A stretch of 64,000 bases of DNA, taken from Dehalococcoidia bacterium. GTDB lineage: Bacteria > Chloroflexota > Dehalococcoidia > Lucifugimonadales > UBA6952. This document shows, piece after piece, positions 36,870 to 46,228 of this stretch; the first letter of the stretch is position 1, and each line of letters starts with the position of its first letter. The stretch is from assembly GCA_022450525.1 (NCBI GenBank), contig JAKUQA010000003.1:29118-93117 (forward strand), written 5' to 3'. A model generated the notes under the pieces. It did not search any database. It had not been told where the DNA came from and was given only the letters and a program-made list of their open reading frames with translations. The position numbers and the translations under genes were made by a program.

Positions 36870-36936
36870 TTCGTAAAATTTTAACCATTTATTAATTATT
36901 TGAACATTTTTCGAAATAATAAAAAAATATTATAAT
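36870..36936 (+). promoter_or_regulatory. Candidate phoP promoter with degenerate PHO-box-like repeats
   Basis: Three TT-led segments recur every 11 bases: TTCGTAA (36870), TTAACCA (36881) and TTAATTA (36892), with TATAAT at 36931-36936. The period and TT-A-A character resemble the clearer repeats upstream of pstS. The repeats are weak in such AT-rich DNA. Confidence 0.3.
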
Positions 36937-36958
36937 AATAATTCAGGTATGGTTTATT

Positions 36959-37672
36959 ATGAAAAAAAATAAAATTCTGATAGTCGAAGACGAGACAAAT
37001 ATAGCTGACTCAATTAAATTAAATTTAGAAGCTGAAGGCTATAATGTTGAATATACTACTGATGGCCAAATGGGTTTGCATTATGCAAGAACATTAAAGC
37101 CTGATTTGATTATATTAGATATTATGCTTCCCAAACTTGATGGATTTGAAGTAAATAAAATCATTCAAAAAGAACTCTCTATACCAGTTATATTTCTAAC
37201 AGCTAAGTCTGATGAAATCTCAACTGTTTTAGGACTAGAACTTGGTGCTGATGATTATATTTCAAAGCCTTTTTCAATGCGTGAATTGATTTCGAGAGTT
37301 AAAGCTGTTTTACGAAGATTGGAAAATACAAAATCTCATTCAATGTCATCACAAATAAATAATAATCCACAAAAAGGAAAATTTATTTATGATGATATAG
37401 AAATTGATATTGATGGCCGTAGAGTATTAAGAAATGGCAATTTAATTCACTTAAAACCTAAAGAATTTGAAATTTTAGTATATTTATCTTCAAATCAAGG
37501 CATGGCAATTTCTAGAGACACATTGCTAGACAAAATCTGGGGAATTGATTACTTTGGGGATAAACGTACTGTTGATGTACATTTAAGATGGTTGAGAAAA
37601 AAAATCGAATTAGATTCACAAAAACCAAAGCATCTTATAACGGTAAGGAATGTTGGTTATCGATTCGATTAA
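36959..37672 (+). CDS. phoP: OmpR/PhoB-family response regulator of phosphate starvation
   Basis: The 237-residue regulator has a receiver domain with acidic pocket Glu10-Asp11, phosphoacceptor Asp54 (LIILDIMLPKLDG), and the Lys of YISKPFS. A winged-helix DNA-binding domain follows (HLKPKEFEILVYLSSNQG, RTVDVHLRWLRKKIE, TVRNVGYRFD). Its kinase gene follows after 10 bases and the pst operon after that, which identifies it as PhoB/PhoP. Start ATG. Confidence 0.92.
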   Translation: MKKNKILIVEDETNIADSIKLNLEAEGYNVEYTTDGQMGLHYARTLKPDLIILDIMLPKLDGFEVNKIIQKELSIPVIFLTAKSDEISTVLGLELGADDYISKPFSMRELISRVKAVLRRLENTKSHSMSSQINNNPQKGKFIYDDIEIDIDGRRVLRNGNLIHLKPKEFEILVYLSSNQGMAISRDTLLDKIWGIDYFGDKRTVDVHLRWLRKKIELDSQKPKHLITVRNVGYRFD

Positions 37673-37682
37673 CTAGGGTGCT

Positions 37683-39092
37683 ATGAAAACATTTATATTT
37701 ATAAGATATATTTATACTGTAATGTTCATTACTATAATAAATCTTGTAGTATCCATCATTAGTTTTTTTTATGTGCTACTTAATGGTGACCCTTTTAAAT
37801 ATTTGGTAATTTTTTCTTTTTGGATTGGTTTATCATTGATTTCTCTCATTTCATTATATAAATGGTACAACAATTTCCAATCTAGGGACCTTCTTATGTC
37901 ACAATTGCCAAATATTGCCGAAGATTTTGGAGAAGGCCATTCTACAAGAGATATTCAAGAAATATATTTGAGTGCTGAGACGCAAGAATTAGTTGATCTG
38001 TTATTACCTGTTCGTTCATTGGTTAATAATATTATATCCATGATATTTAGCTTCAAATTAGAACAAGACACCTTAGAAGCTTTATTAGAAGCGATGGCAG
38101 ATGGAGTATTACTTGTTGATGCAGAAGGCCAAATTCTTAGAATGAATTCTGCTGCTTCTCAATTACTTCACATCGATAGCGATCAATTAAAATCTAATCA
38201 AAGTTTTATGGGACTTGTTTTTGATCATGAACTTGCAAATTTAGTTCATCTAGCTTTAGAAAATAATAGTATAGCTCAAGATGAAATAGAATTACTTCGT
38301 CCAAACAAGATCATGGATGCTATAGTAACGCCTATACAAAATTCAACTAATCGAGAAGTTGTTATAACACTACATGATCTAACAGAAATAAGACGAATCA
38401 ATACAACAAGAAAAGAATTCGTAAACAACGTATCACATGAACTAAAGACTCCTCTTACAGCCGTTAAGGCAATGGTTGAAACAATGGAAAATGGAGTTCT
38501 TCCTAAAAGTAGGCAAAAAGAATATTTTACGAAAATTAATGATGAAATTGATCGAATGACCACTATAGTAACTGAACTATTAAAATTATCTGGCATTGAA
38601 AGAGATAATTACCAAGAAAGTTTTGATACAGTCGACATTAATAAATTAGTGTCTCAGGTAAGTGATAATTACAAAGATATTCTCGAAAAGAAATTAATTT
38701 TATTGGAATTAGATTTATTCCCTTCTCCTCTAGTAATAAATTGCAATCAGTACCATATCACAGAAGTGATCACCAACTTAATCGATAATGCGACAAAATT
38801 CACTCCTGAAAATGGAGTAATTACTTTGGCAACAAAATCTTCAGATGACTTTGTTATTGTTCAATGTAAAGATACTGGTATTGGAATTTCTGAAGAAGAC
38901 ATGCCTCATGTATTTGAACGTTTTTATAAAGTTGATAAATCTCGTTCTGATACAGGAACTGGATTAGGGTTATCTATAGCTAAACATATTTTGGAAAACC
39001 ATCAAGGTAATATTGTAGTTAATAGTAACGTTAATGATGGCTCTGAGTTTATAATTACTTTACCTCTTGATAAAACAAATATTACCCCATAA
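37683..39092 (+). CDS. phoR: PhoR-type sensor histidine kinase
   Basis: The 469-residue kinase has two N-terminal transmembrane helices (about 8-32 and 39-58) with almost no periplasmic loop, as in PhoR proteins that sense through the Pst/PhoU complex. A linker and PAS domain (about 130-235; LEAMADGVLLVDAEGQI) follow. The phosphoacceptor His252 is in NNVSHELKTPLTA, and the ATPase has NLIDNATKFTPENG, DTGIGISEED and GTGLGLSIAKHI. It is co-transcribed with phoP. Confidence 0.92.
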   Translation: MKTFIFIRYIYTVMFITIINLVVSIISFFYVLLNGDPFKYLVIFSFWIGLSLISLISLYKWYNNFQSRDLLMSQLPNIAEDFGEGHSTRDIQEIYLSAETQELVDLLLPVRSLVNNIISMIFSFKLEQDTLEALLEAMADGVLLVDAEGQILRMNSAASQLLHIDSDQLKSNQSFMGLVFDHELANLVHLALENNSIAQDEIELLRPNKIMDAIVTPIQNSTNREVVITLHDLTEIRRINTTRKEFVNNVSHELKTPLTAVKAMVETMENGVLPKSRQKEYFTKINDEIDRMTTIVTELLKLSGIERDNYQESFDTVDINKLVSQVSDNYKDILEKKLILLELDLFPSPLVINCNQYHITEVITNLIDNATKFTPENGVITLATKSSDDFVIVQCKDTGIGISEEDMPHVFERFYKVDKSRSDTGTGLGLSIAKHILENHQGNIVVNSNVNDGSEFIITLPLDKTNITP

Positions 39093-39107
39093 TAGCGATC
39101 TTTATAC

Positions 39108-39163
39108 GTTCAACGAATGTTAATAAATCGTTAAAATAACTATACCAGTACAAACCCTATAAT
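39108..39163 (+). promoter_or_regulatory. PHO-box direct repeats and promoter of pstS
   Basis: GTTCAAC (39108), GTTAATA (39119) and GTTAAAA (39130) recur at exactly 11-base spacing, the layout of PhoP/PhoB sites (heptamer plus four-base linker). They end 21 bases before TATAAT (39158-39163), so they cover the -35 region, as in PhoB-activated promoters. The position between phoR and pstS fits direct control by the upstream regulator. Confidence 0.65.
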
Positions 39164-39202
39164 TATTAATATAGAAATTAAATAAGTTATAGGGGGATAC
39201 AA

Positions 39203-40168
39203 TTGATAAATATTTTCAAACATACTGGAAAAACCATAAGACTAACGTCTTTTTTGATAATTTCCTCAATGTTACTTTTCGCAGTTGCTTGTAGCTCAGA
39301 TAACCAAGAAGAAAATGGTATAAGTGAAGCTTTGGAAGGTGTGATTGAAATTGATGGTTCAAGTACTGTTTATCCAATTACTGAAGCAGTAGCTGAAGAG
39401 TATCGCAAGAAAGAAAAGGATGTTCAGGTTAATGTTGCAGTTTCTGGTACTGGAGGAGGATTTAAGAGATTTTGTCCTGGTGAAACTGATATTTCCAATG
39501 CTTCTCGACCAATCAAGGAGAAAGAACAACAACTTTGTGAAGCAAATGGGGTAGAGTATGTTGATGTGACTATTGCTCTCGACGGTCTTTCTGTACTAGT
39601 TAGTCCTAAAAATGATTTTGTGGATTGTTTAACAATAGAAGAACTAAACAATATGTGGAAACCAGAATCTACAATCAACAACTGGAAAGATGTTAGGGCA
39701 GGATTCCCAGACAAGGAATTAGTACTTTATGGTCCAGATACAGATTCAGGAACATTTGATTACTTTACTGACGAGGTAAATGGTGACGAAGGTGTTTCAC
39801 GATCAGACTATACCGCATCTGCTGATGATAACGTTTTGGTTACAGGTATCTCTGGTTCTGCAGGATCTTTGGGATACTTTGGTTACGCATACTATGTTGA
39901 GAATATAGATAAATTAAAAGCTGTTGGTATTGACGCTGGTAATGGTTGTGTAATTCCAAGTAATGAGACTGTAGCAGGCGGTGCATATCCATTAGCACGA
40001 CCAATTTTTCTTTATATCGATCCAGCTAAATTGAATAAATATGAACATGTTTCTGATTTTGTCGAATTCTATATGGATCATGTAGCTGAACTTTCAGAAG
40101 AAGTAGGGTACACTGCTTTGCCTAGTTATGCTGATCAGATTGCGAAAATCGACGCGGCTAAAATTTAG
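39203..40168 (+). CDS. pstS: Phosphate ABC transporter substrate-binding lipoprotein PstS
   Basis: The 321-residue binding protein has a signal peptide with the lipobox-like AVAC. The phosphate-binding segments are IDGSSTVYPITEAVAEEY (cited in part: DGSSTVYPIT), VSGTGGGFKRFC, ISNASRPIK and GPDTDSGTFDYFT. The start is TTG at 39203 with a strong AGGGGGAT SD. A 12-bp hairpin terminator follows it. Confidence 0.95.
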   Translation: MINIFKHTGKTIRLTSFLIISSMLLFAVACSSDNQEENGISEALEGVIEIDGSSTVYPITEAVAEEYRKKEKDVQVNVAVSGTGGGFKRFCPGETDISNASRPIKEKEQQLCEANGVEYVDVTIALDGLSVLVSPKNDFVDCLTIEELNNMWKPESTINNWKDVRAGFPDKELVLYGPDTDSGTFDYFTDEVNGDEGVSRSDYTASADDNVLVTGISGSAGSLGYFGYAYYVENIDKLKAVGIDAGNGCVIPSNETVAGGAYPLARPIFLYIDPAKLNKYEHVSDFVEFYMDHVAELSEEVGYTALPSYADQIAKIDAAKI

Positions 40169-40199
40169 CTAATTAATTCAAAAATTAATTGAGTATTGT

Positions 40200-40239
40200 G
40201 AGTATTGGTTGTAACTTATTGCAACCAATACTCCTTTTT
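40200..40239 (+). terminator. Intra-operon terminator between pstS and pstC
   Basis: GAGTATTGGTTG (40200-40211) pairs perfectly with CAACCAATACTC (40222-40233) around a ten-base loop, followed by CTTTTT. It lies 32 bases after the pstS stop and 40 bases before the pstC ATG. Partial termination would make PstS more abundant than the permease genes. Confidence 0.85.
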
Positions 40240-40278
40240 AGGATACTAGTAAACAAGAAACTGAATGGAAAGACTGAT

Positions 40279-41211
40279 ATGCTTAATAATCAAGCAGAAT
40301 TCAAAAACAAGACTCACATGGGACTGTCAAAACGACGAGTAATTACTGGTAAAATTGCAGAAATAGTTTTCTTTTTATGTGCTGTTATTTCAATTATCAC
40401 TACTGTAGGGATTGTAGTAAGTTTATTATCACAATCTCTATATTTCTTTTTTGAAGTCACTTTATGGGAGTTTTTAACAGGTACGCGATGGGCACCTATC
40501 CTCAAACCTCAAAGTTTTGGTGTTTTACCATTAGTTACGGGTACGTTATTAGTCTCAGGTATAGCGGCTCTTTTTGCTGTTCCAATAGGTTTAGCTACGG
40601 CAGTTTTTCTTTCAGAATATGCTCCTGATCGAGTTCGTAAAATCGCAAAACCATTTCTTGAAATACTTGCGGGTATTCCAACAGTTGTATACGGGTATTT
40701 TGCTTTAACTTTTGTTACACCTAAATTACAGATTATTTTACCTGACTTAATTATTTTTAATGCTTTAAGCGCAGGTTTAGTTATGGGTTTGATGATTATT
40801 CCAATGGTTTCATCACTGAGTGAAGATGCTATGGTTTCAGTATCTCGTTCTTTAAGAGAGGGTGCTTATGCACTAGGTGCGACACGTAGTGAAGTTGCAT
40901 GGAAAGTCGTTGTTCCTGCCGCTTTATCTGGTATTGTTGCATCTTTCATCTTAGCAATTTCTCGAGCAATAGGTGAAACAATGCTTGTCACTATTGCAGC
41001 AGGAGCTACCCCACGTATGTCTTTAGACCCTTTGCAAAGTATTCAAACAATGACTGCTTTTATCGTACAACTTAGTCTTGGAGAAACCCCTCATGGGTCA
41101 ATTGAGTATAATACTATTTTTGCAGTCGGATTACTCTTATTTGTCATGACATTAACTATGAATCTGATTGGTCATTTGATTGTTAGGAAATGGCAACAGG
41201 TGGATAAATAA
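40279..41211 (+). CDS. pstC: Phosphate ABC transporter permease PstC
   Basis: The 310-residue membrane protein starts at ATG 40279 (MLNNQAEF). A longer frame opens at 40189 but would translate through the terminator hairpin. There are six main hydrophobic segments; [24 protein letters not shown] is typical of PstC (cited in part: [13 protein letters not shown]), as is the coupling loop [15 protein letters not shown]. Its TAA overlaps the pstA ATG by one base. Confidence 0.95.
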   Translation: MLNNQAEFKNKTHMGLSKRRVITGKIAEIVFFLCAVISIITTVGIVVSLLSQSLYFFFEVTLWEFLTGTRWAPILKPQSFGVLPLVTGTLLVSGIAALFAVPIGLATAVFLSEYAPDRVRKIAKPFLEILAGIPTVVYGYFALTFVTPKLQIILPDLIIFNALSAGLVMGLMIIPMVSSLSEDAMVSVSRSLREGAYALGATRSEVAWKVVVPAALSGIVASFILAISRAIGETMLVTIAAGATPRMSLDPLQSIQTMTAFIVQLSLGETPHGSIEYNTIFAVGLLLFVMTLTMNLIGHLIVRKWQQVDK

Positions 41212-42101
41212 TGATTAAAAACATTCTTAAAAAAGAAAACTATAACCAAAATCTTAATAGCCGTTATACTAAGGGTAAATTATATTTCACAGTATTTTTT
41301 ACTGCCTTGATGATAGCTATTATCGGATTGGCTATACTCCTTTTTCAAATAATTTCACAGGGAACAGAAATGTTAAGTTGGACTTTCGTTTCCAGTTATC
41401 CATCTCGTTTTCCTGAAAAAGCTGGAATTTTGTCAGCACTAGTTGGATCCATATGGCTTATGGGACTTACTGGAATATTTGCTGTTCCACTTGGTATAGG
41501 TACTGCTGTTTATCTTGAAGAGTACGCTCCCAAAAATAAATTCACTCAATTCCTAGAAATTAATATTTCAAATCTGGCAGGAGTACCATCTATAGTATAT
41601 GGTTTGTTAGGTCTTGCTGTTTTTGTTGGAGCTTTGAATATGGGGCGAACTTTGATAGCAGGAGCCTTAACTATGGCTTTACTAGTTATGCCTATTGTTA
41701 TCCTTGCATCTCGAGAAGCTATTAAACAAGTACCTTATTCACATAGAGAAGCAGCCTATGCTCTTGGTGCTACTCGTTGGGAAGTAGTAAGGTCAGTTGT
41801 TCTTCCATCTGCAATTCCTGGAATCATGACTGGAGCAATATTGTCGATGTCCAGAGCAGTTGGAGAAGCTGCCCCAGTTTTAGCTGTTAGTGCGCTAGTA
41901 TATTTAACTTTTGTCCCAACAGATCCTTTTGATAGATTTACTGTTATGCCAATACAAATATATAATTGGGTGTCTAGACCACAGGATGGGTTTAGAGAGC
42001 TTGCTGCCTCAGGAATAATATTGCTCTTGGTTTTACTCTTATCAATGAACTCAATAGCAATTTACATTCGTAGCAAATATCAAAATAAATCGGAGGAATG
42101 A
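41211..42101 (+). CDS. pstA: Phosphate ABC transporter permease PstA
   Basis: The 296-residue partner permease has six predicted helices, [17 protein letters not shown] typical of Pst[24 protein letters not shown] and the coupling loop [16 protein letters not shown]. It overlaps pstC by one base and pstB by four (ATGA), so translation is coupled. Confidence 0.95.
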   Translation: MIKNILKKENYNQNLNSRYTKGKLYFTVFFTALMIAIIGLAILLFQIISQGTEMLSWTFVSSYPSRFPEKAGILSALVGSIWLMGLTGIFAVPLGIGTAVYLEEYAPKNKFTQFLEINISNLAGVPSIVYGLLGLAVFVGALNMGRTLIAGALTMALLVMPIVILASREAIKQVPYSHREAAYALGATRWEVVRSVVLPSAIPGIMTGAILSMSRAVGEAAPVLAVSALVYLTFVPTDPFDRFTVMPIQIYNWVSRPQDGFRELAASGIILLLVLLLSMNSIAIYIRSKYQNKSEE

Positions 42102-42874
42102 TGGTAACCGATGAATATATATTAAGTTCTGATAACCTGAATGTTTATTATGGTAATTTTCAGGCTCTTGCTAATGTCTCAATTAAAATAAAACCAAACA
42201 TTGTAACAGCATTAATCGGTCCATCTGGTTGTGGTAAAAGTACCTTGCTTCGATGTTTTAATCGTATGAATGATCTTATACCAATATTCTCATTAGATGG
42301 TTCTATCAAATATAAATCTCAGGAGTTGTATGATGATACAACTGACGCTACAAATATTAGATCACAGATAGGAATGGTTTTTCAGAAACCTAATCCATTC
42401 CCTAAAAGTATATACGATAATGTAGCTTTTGGTTTGAAAATTAATGGGTATACAGGTAATTATGATGAAGCAATTGAAAATTCATTACGAAGAGCAGCGT
42501 TGTGGGAAGAAGTTAAAGACAGGCTCAACAAAAGTGCAATTGGTTTATCTGGTGGTCAGCAACAAAGACTTTGTATAGCCCGTGCTCTAGCTGTAAATCC
42601 TGAAGTTTTACTTATGGATGAACCTGCTTCTGCATTGGATCCCATAGGGACATTAGCAATTGAAGAATTGATACGTGAGTTAGCAGGAAGCGTCACAATT
42701 GTTATTGTAACTCATAATATGCAACAAGCAGCTCGTGTGTCTGATGAAACAGCATTTTTAATGGTAAATGATAATCGCGCTGGATATTTAGTTGAACATG
42801 ATTATACAGATAAAATATTCACCAACCCATCCGAAGAACGAACAGAGGCTTATATAACGGGCAGATTTAGTTAA
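42098..42874 (+). CDS. pstB: Phosphate ABC transporter ATP-binding protein PstB
   Basis: The 258-residue ATPase has [10 protein letters not shown], Walker [10 protein letters not shown], the PstB-typical [27 protein letters not shown], signature [16 protein letters not shown] and Walker [20 protein letters not shown] lies within the end of pstA. Sequence motifs assign it specifically to the phosphate family. Confidence 0.97.
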   Translation: MMVTDEYILSSDNLNVYYGNFQALANVSIKIKPNIVTALIGPSGCGKSTLLRCFNRMNDLIPIFSLDGSIKYKSQELYDDTTDATNIRSQIGMVFQKPNPFPKSIYDNVAFGLKINGYTGNYDEAIENSLRRAALWEEVKDRLNKSAIGLSGGQQQRLCIARALAVNPEVLLMDEPASALDPIGTLAIEELIRELAGSVTIVIVTHNMQQAARVSDETAFLMVNDNRAGYLVEHDYTDKIFTNPSEERTEAYITGRFS

Positions 42875-42951
42875 ATATAGAGTGCTTGCAAAATAATAAA
42901 GATACTGATAAAGTCCCTTGAAATATAATTACAGCAAGGCAGGAGGTAATT

Positions 42952-43626
42952 ATGGAAAATAGAATACGATCAGATTACACTAAATCCCTGCAGGACTTAC
43001 AAGATGGATTATTGATTTTAGGAAGTATGGTAGAAAAAGCAATCCATAAATCTATGCAATCTCTTAAAGAGAGAGACTTACAATTAGCACAAACAGTAAT
43101 AGCTGAAGATGATCTGATAGATCAAAAACGTTTTGAATTAGAAAATACAGCTGTGACGTTACTCGCAACTCAATCGCCAATGGCTGCTGATTTACGACTT
43201 ATTATTTCAGCATTACATATTGCAGTAGAGTTAGAACGAATGGGGGATTATGCAGAAGGTATAGCACGCATAAGCCAAACGATTGGGGAACAACCTACTC
43301 TCAAACCATTAATTGATTTACCCAAAATGACAGAATTAGCTACTACGATGCTACATAAAAGTCTGACTGCATATACTAATAGAGATAAAGAATTAGCAAT
43401 CGATGTTTGCAAATCAGATGATGCAGTAGATTCACTATATAGTGATGTTTATCATGAACTTGTGGGAATTATGATTGAAGACCCGGATACAGTACAAAGG
43501 GCAACATATTTACTTTGGGTTTCTCATGATGTCGAACGAATTGCAGATCGTGCTACTAATATAGCCGAAAGAGTAATTTATTTAGTTACTGGAGAACTTT
43601 CAGAAATAGATATTTCTACTTATTGA
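42952..43626 (+). CDS. phoU: Phosphate transport system regulator PhoU
   Basis: The 224-residue protein consists of two PhoU helical repeats with the metal-binding signatures AEDDLIDQKRFELE and KSDDAVDSLYSDVYHEL, and the conserved LHIAVELERMGDYAEGIA and SHDVERIADRATNIAE. It links Pst transport state to PhoR. AGGAGG precedes the ATG by 6 bases; the 77-base gap after pstB has no terminator. Confidence 0.96.
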   Translation: MENRIRSDYTKSLQDLQDGLLILGSMVEKAIHKSMQSLKERDLQLAQTVIAEDDLIDQKRFELENTAVTLLATQSPMAADLRLIISALHIAVELERMGDYAEGIARISQTIGEQPTLKPLIDLPKMTELATTMLHKSLTAYTNRDKELAIDVCKSDDAVDSLYSDVYHELVGIMIEDPDTVQRATYLLWVSHDVERIADRATNIAERVIYLVTGELSEIDISTY

Positions 43627-43773
43627 ACAAAATAATTACTTATATACTAATTACCACTGGTACAAATCCAAAAAATGTGTATAATTGCTTTAGATAAATG
43701 GGAATATTCTAAATTTTACTAAATATTCTCCATGATAATGGTATAAATATGAATAATATTTAAGGAGGCTTTT

Positions 43774-44373
43774 ATGAACTGGGTAGATTTAGTACTAGCA
43801 GTCGTAGGTATTTTTGCTCTCTATCAAGGATACAAAATGGGCTTAGTAGGTGCATTATGTAACTTAGTGGGACTGTTTGTTGGTATATGGGTAGCTGCGA
43901 ATTTCAATGACGTAATTATGGGTGCAATTTTGGACCAAGGCAACATTGGTGTTTCACTTGCTACGTTACTTTCATATATCGTTATCATTGTTGGTGTTTT
44001 TATGGGCGCACAAATCGTTCGAAGAATCATCAAGACAGCTATGAATATAGTATTGTTAGGCTGGGTTGATAGTTTAGGTGCTGTTGTTGTTGGTGTCTTG
44101 TTTGGTGTTTTAGCTTGTGAAGCTGTTATACTTGGCTTTGCTAGAATGGCAAGTGATGCTACATATGAAGATCCAAATCCTGCTACTATTATTTCAGAAA
44201 TGACAGGCTTAAGAGGTGCAGTTGGTGGAGGACTAACAGAATCTTCATTAACACCTTCCTTTATTGAAATTGTTGAAGCTATACCAGCAAGTGCATTTGG
44301 AATGGTCCCTGGTGATCTTGGTGCAGCTTTAGATGAAGTTGCTGCTGAGATTGAAGCAGTTAATGCTGAATAG
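43774..44373 (+). CDS. CvpA-like membrane protein
   Basis: The 199-residue protein has four hydrophobic helices in its first 120 residues: NWVDLVLAVVGIFALYQGYKMG (cited in part: LVLAVVGIFALYQGYKMG), GALCNLVGLFVGIWVA and VIIVGVFMGAQIVRRI, the pattern of CvpA family proteins. An Ala/Glu-rich cytosolic or external tail follows. Function in the family is unclear (colicin V production, envelope stress). AAGGAGG precedes the ATG. The 147-base gap after phoU holds only an imperfect hairpin. Confidence 0.75.
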   Translation: MNWVDLVLAVVGIFALYQGYKMGLVGALCNLVGLFVGIWVAANFNDVIMGAILDQGNIGVSLATLLSYIVIIVGVFMGAQIVRRIIKTAMNIVLLGWVDSLGAVVVGVLFGVLACEAVILGFARMASDATYEDPNPATIISEMTGLRGAVGGGLTESSLTPSFIEIVEAIPASAFGMVPGDLGAALDEVAAEIEAVNAE

Positions 44374-44394
44374 ATAATTATAGATTTAATATCT

Positions 44395-45252
44395 ATGACA
44401 GAAAATAAAATTCACATAGGGGGTCTTACATTAAAAGTATTGACCGATGGCATACTTGAATTTGACCCCTGTGTGTTTTTTCCCTCTACTAATGAGGATG
44501 ACTGGATTCCTCATAAATCTCATTTAAACCATAACTCAAATGTGGTTTTTGAATTATCATGTTATTTAATCGAATCTCAATCGCATACCATTCTAATTGA
44601 TACTGGTATGGGCCCTAATCCGAACGTCCAAGATCCAAATTTTCCAGAATTAAGTAATGCGTGGGGTATTTTTGATAAATCCTTAGCAAATAATCATATA
44701 GATCCAAAAGACGTAGATCATGTAGTATTTACTCATGCTCACCGTGATCATATCGGATGGGCTACTATTGGTTCCGGTGATACTATTTCTCCAATGTTTC
44801 CTAACGCTACTTATTGGTTAAATGAAAAGGATTGGGATGCAACATTCGATGAAACTATATCTAATAGATTTCCTAATGCTTCAACCAAATTATGGCCTTT
44901 GAAAGATTTTGATCAATTAAAGTTCTTTGATGAAAGCACAGTCATTGTCCCAGAAATCACTTTAATTCCTTCTCCTGGTCATTCTCCTGGTCATTATTGT
45001 ATTCTTGTTCAATCAGAAGGTAATGGTGTGTTAATACCTGGAGATTTACTTCACAATATTGCACAATTTGAACATTTTGAATGGATTTCAAGAGCTGATA
45101 TAGAGCCTAATGATACGATACAATCACGAAAAAGTGTTTTTGAATTAATAGTTAATAAAGGGCTTATTGTGGCAGGAAGCCATTTTGCTTCAGGTTTTGG
45201 GACTTTGGATTATATAGAACACCAATATCAATGGCGATCTGTTGAGCTTTAA
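44395..45252 (+). CDS. MBL-fold metallo-hydrolase
   Basis: The 285-residue protein has the metallo-beta-lactamase dinuclear zinc motif THAHRDHIGWA, LIDTGMGPNP before it, SPGHSPGHYCILV with the next His ligand, PGDLLHN with the bridging Asp, and a C-terminal SHF. This arrangement is like AHL-lactonase/AttM-type or glyoxalase-like members. The substrate is unknown. It starts 21 bases after the CvpA-like gene and overlaps the stop of the convergent holB by 4 bases. Confidence 0.87.
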   Translation: MTENKIHIGGLTLKVLTDGILEFDPCVFFPSTNEDDWIPHKSHLNHNSNVVFELSCYLIESQSHTILIDTGMGPNPNVQDPNFPELSNAWGIFDKSLANNHIDPKDVDHVVFTHAHRDHIGWATIGSGDTISPMFPNATYWLNEKDWDATFDETISNRFPNASTKLWPLKDFDQLKFFDESTVIVPEITLIPSPGHSPGHYCILVQSEGNGVLIPGDLLHNIAQFEHFEWISRADIEPNDTIQSRKSVFELIVNKGLIVAGSHFASGFGTLDYIEHQYQWRSVEL

Positions 45253-46220
45253 GGGAATCGCATTAGTAAATTATCTAATGTTATTCGTGGATTACCATTT
45301 TTATTCAAATTTTTTGAAGCCTTATCAATTACTTTTATTGATTCTATAATTGTTGATAGCTCAAATTTGTTTCCCAATTCAATCAATTTCTTTTCATAAT
45401 CAATATTGATTATTAATTCGTGTGAATTCGTTTGTAACAACATAATATCTCTTAGATAGCTTAGCCAGGTTTCTAGTGTTGTGTAAATATTATCTTTATT
45501 TTTATTAAAATTATTACTTAATTGTTGTGATAATAGAAAACGCTCAGACATGTCACCATTAATTATCTGATCAAATAAAGAAATATCATGATTTCTTGTT
45601 TGTAAAAAATTTGTATCTGTATATGCAGTTATAGCCCATCCAAGTCGGCCTTTTGAAAGTTTTGAAATAAGTTTAGCTTCTTCTTTCGCTTCATCGTTTG
45701 ATATATCAAAATGTTGAATTAAATAGTCATATATTCTTTGAGTTGATAAAGGGTATAGTTCTAGTTTTTGACATCTTGAGGCAATCGTACTCGGTAAGTA
45801 TTGTTCATCAGTTGCCGAGATGATAAATGTTACATTATTGGGAGGTTCTTCTAATATTTTAAGTAGGGCATTGCTTGCTTCTATCGTAAGGCTTTCACCA
45901 TTGTGAATTATAAAAGTTTTAGAATTGGAAAGGAATGGACTTAAAGAAACTTTTTCTTGTATTTCTCGTATTTCACTAATGGTATTTCCTACCAATACGA
46001 TATCAGGGTGATTAGTTTCATTAATCCTTACGCATTGGTCACAATTTTGGCACGGTTTTATTTCATCTATGCAATGTAAAAATTTTGTTATTTCTAAAGA
46101 TAAGGTGGTTTTACCAATATGCTCAGGTCCAAGTAACAAGTATGCATGATTTATACGAGTCTTAACCATGCTGTTTTGGATTAATTTATAAATGTGTTCT
46201 TGGCCTTCGAATTTCCACAT
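45249..46220 (-). CDS. holB: DNA polymerase III delta-prime subunit
   Basis: This 323-residue clamp-loader subunit has a P-loop GPEHIGKTT, a zinc-type cysteine cluster (C-x2-C-x2-C in CQNCDQC), EASNALLKILEEPP and IASRCQ with the arginine-finger region. The domain order AAA+, lid and C-terminal helical collar is intact. It is 8 bases after lysA in the same direction. Confidence 0.88.
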   Translation of the reverse strand: MWKFEGQEHIYKLIQNSMVKTRINHAYLLLGPEHIGKTTLSLEITKFLHCIDEIKPCQNCDQCVRINETNHPDIVLVGNTISEIREIQEKVSLSPFLSNSKTFIIHNGESLTIEASNALLKILEEPPNNVTFIISATDEQYLPSTIASRCQKLELYPLSTQRIYDYLIQHFDISNDEAKEEAKLISKLSKGRLGWAITAYTDTNFLQTRNHDISLFDQIINGDMSERFLLSQQLSNNFNKNKDNIYTTLETWLSYLRDIMLLQTNSHELIINIDYEKKLIELGNKFELSTIIESIKVIDKASKNLNKNGNPRITLDNLLMRFP

Positions 46221-46228
46221 GTTTTTAT

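Noticed and set aside
36852..36878. Direct repeat TTCGTAAAA (36852 and 36870) as a distinct element
   Set aside because: Only two copies 18 bases apart in very AT-rich DNA; could be chance, and the second copy overlaps the weak PHO-like array.
40189..40278. Extended pstC start upstream of 40279
   Set aside because: It would translate across the pstS terminator hairpin; the internal ATG gives a normal PstC.
43700..43730. Hairpin between phoU and the CvpA-like gene as a terminator
   Set aside because: The nine-base AT-rich stem has no T-run after it.
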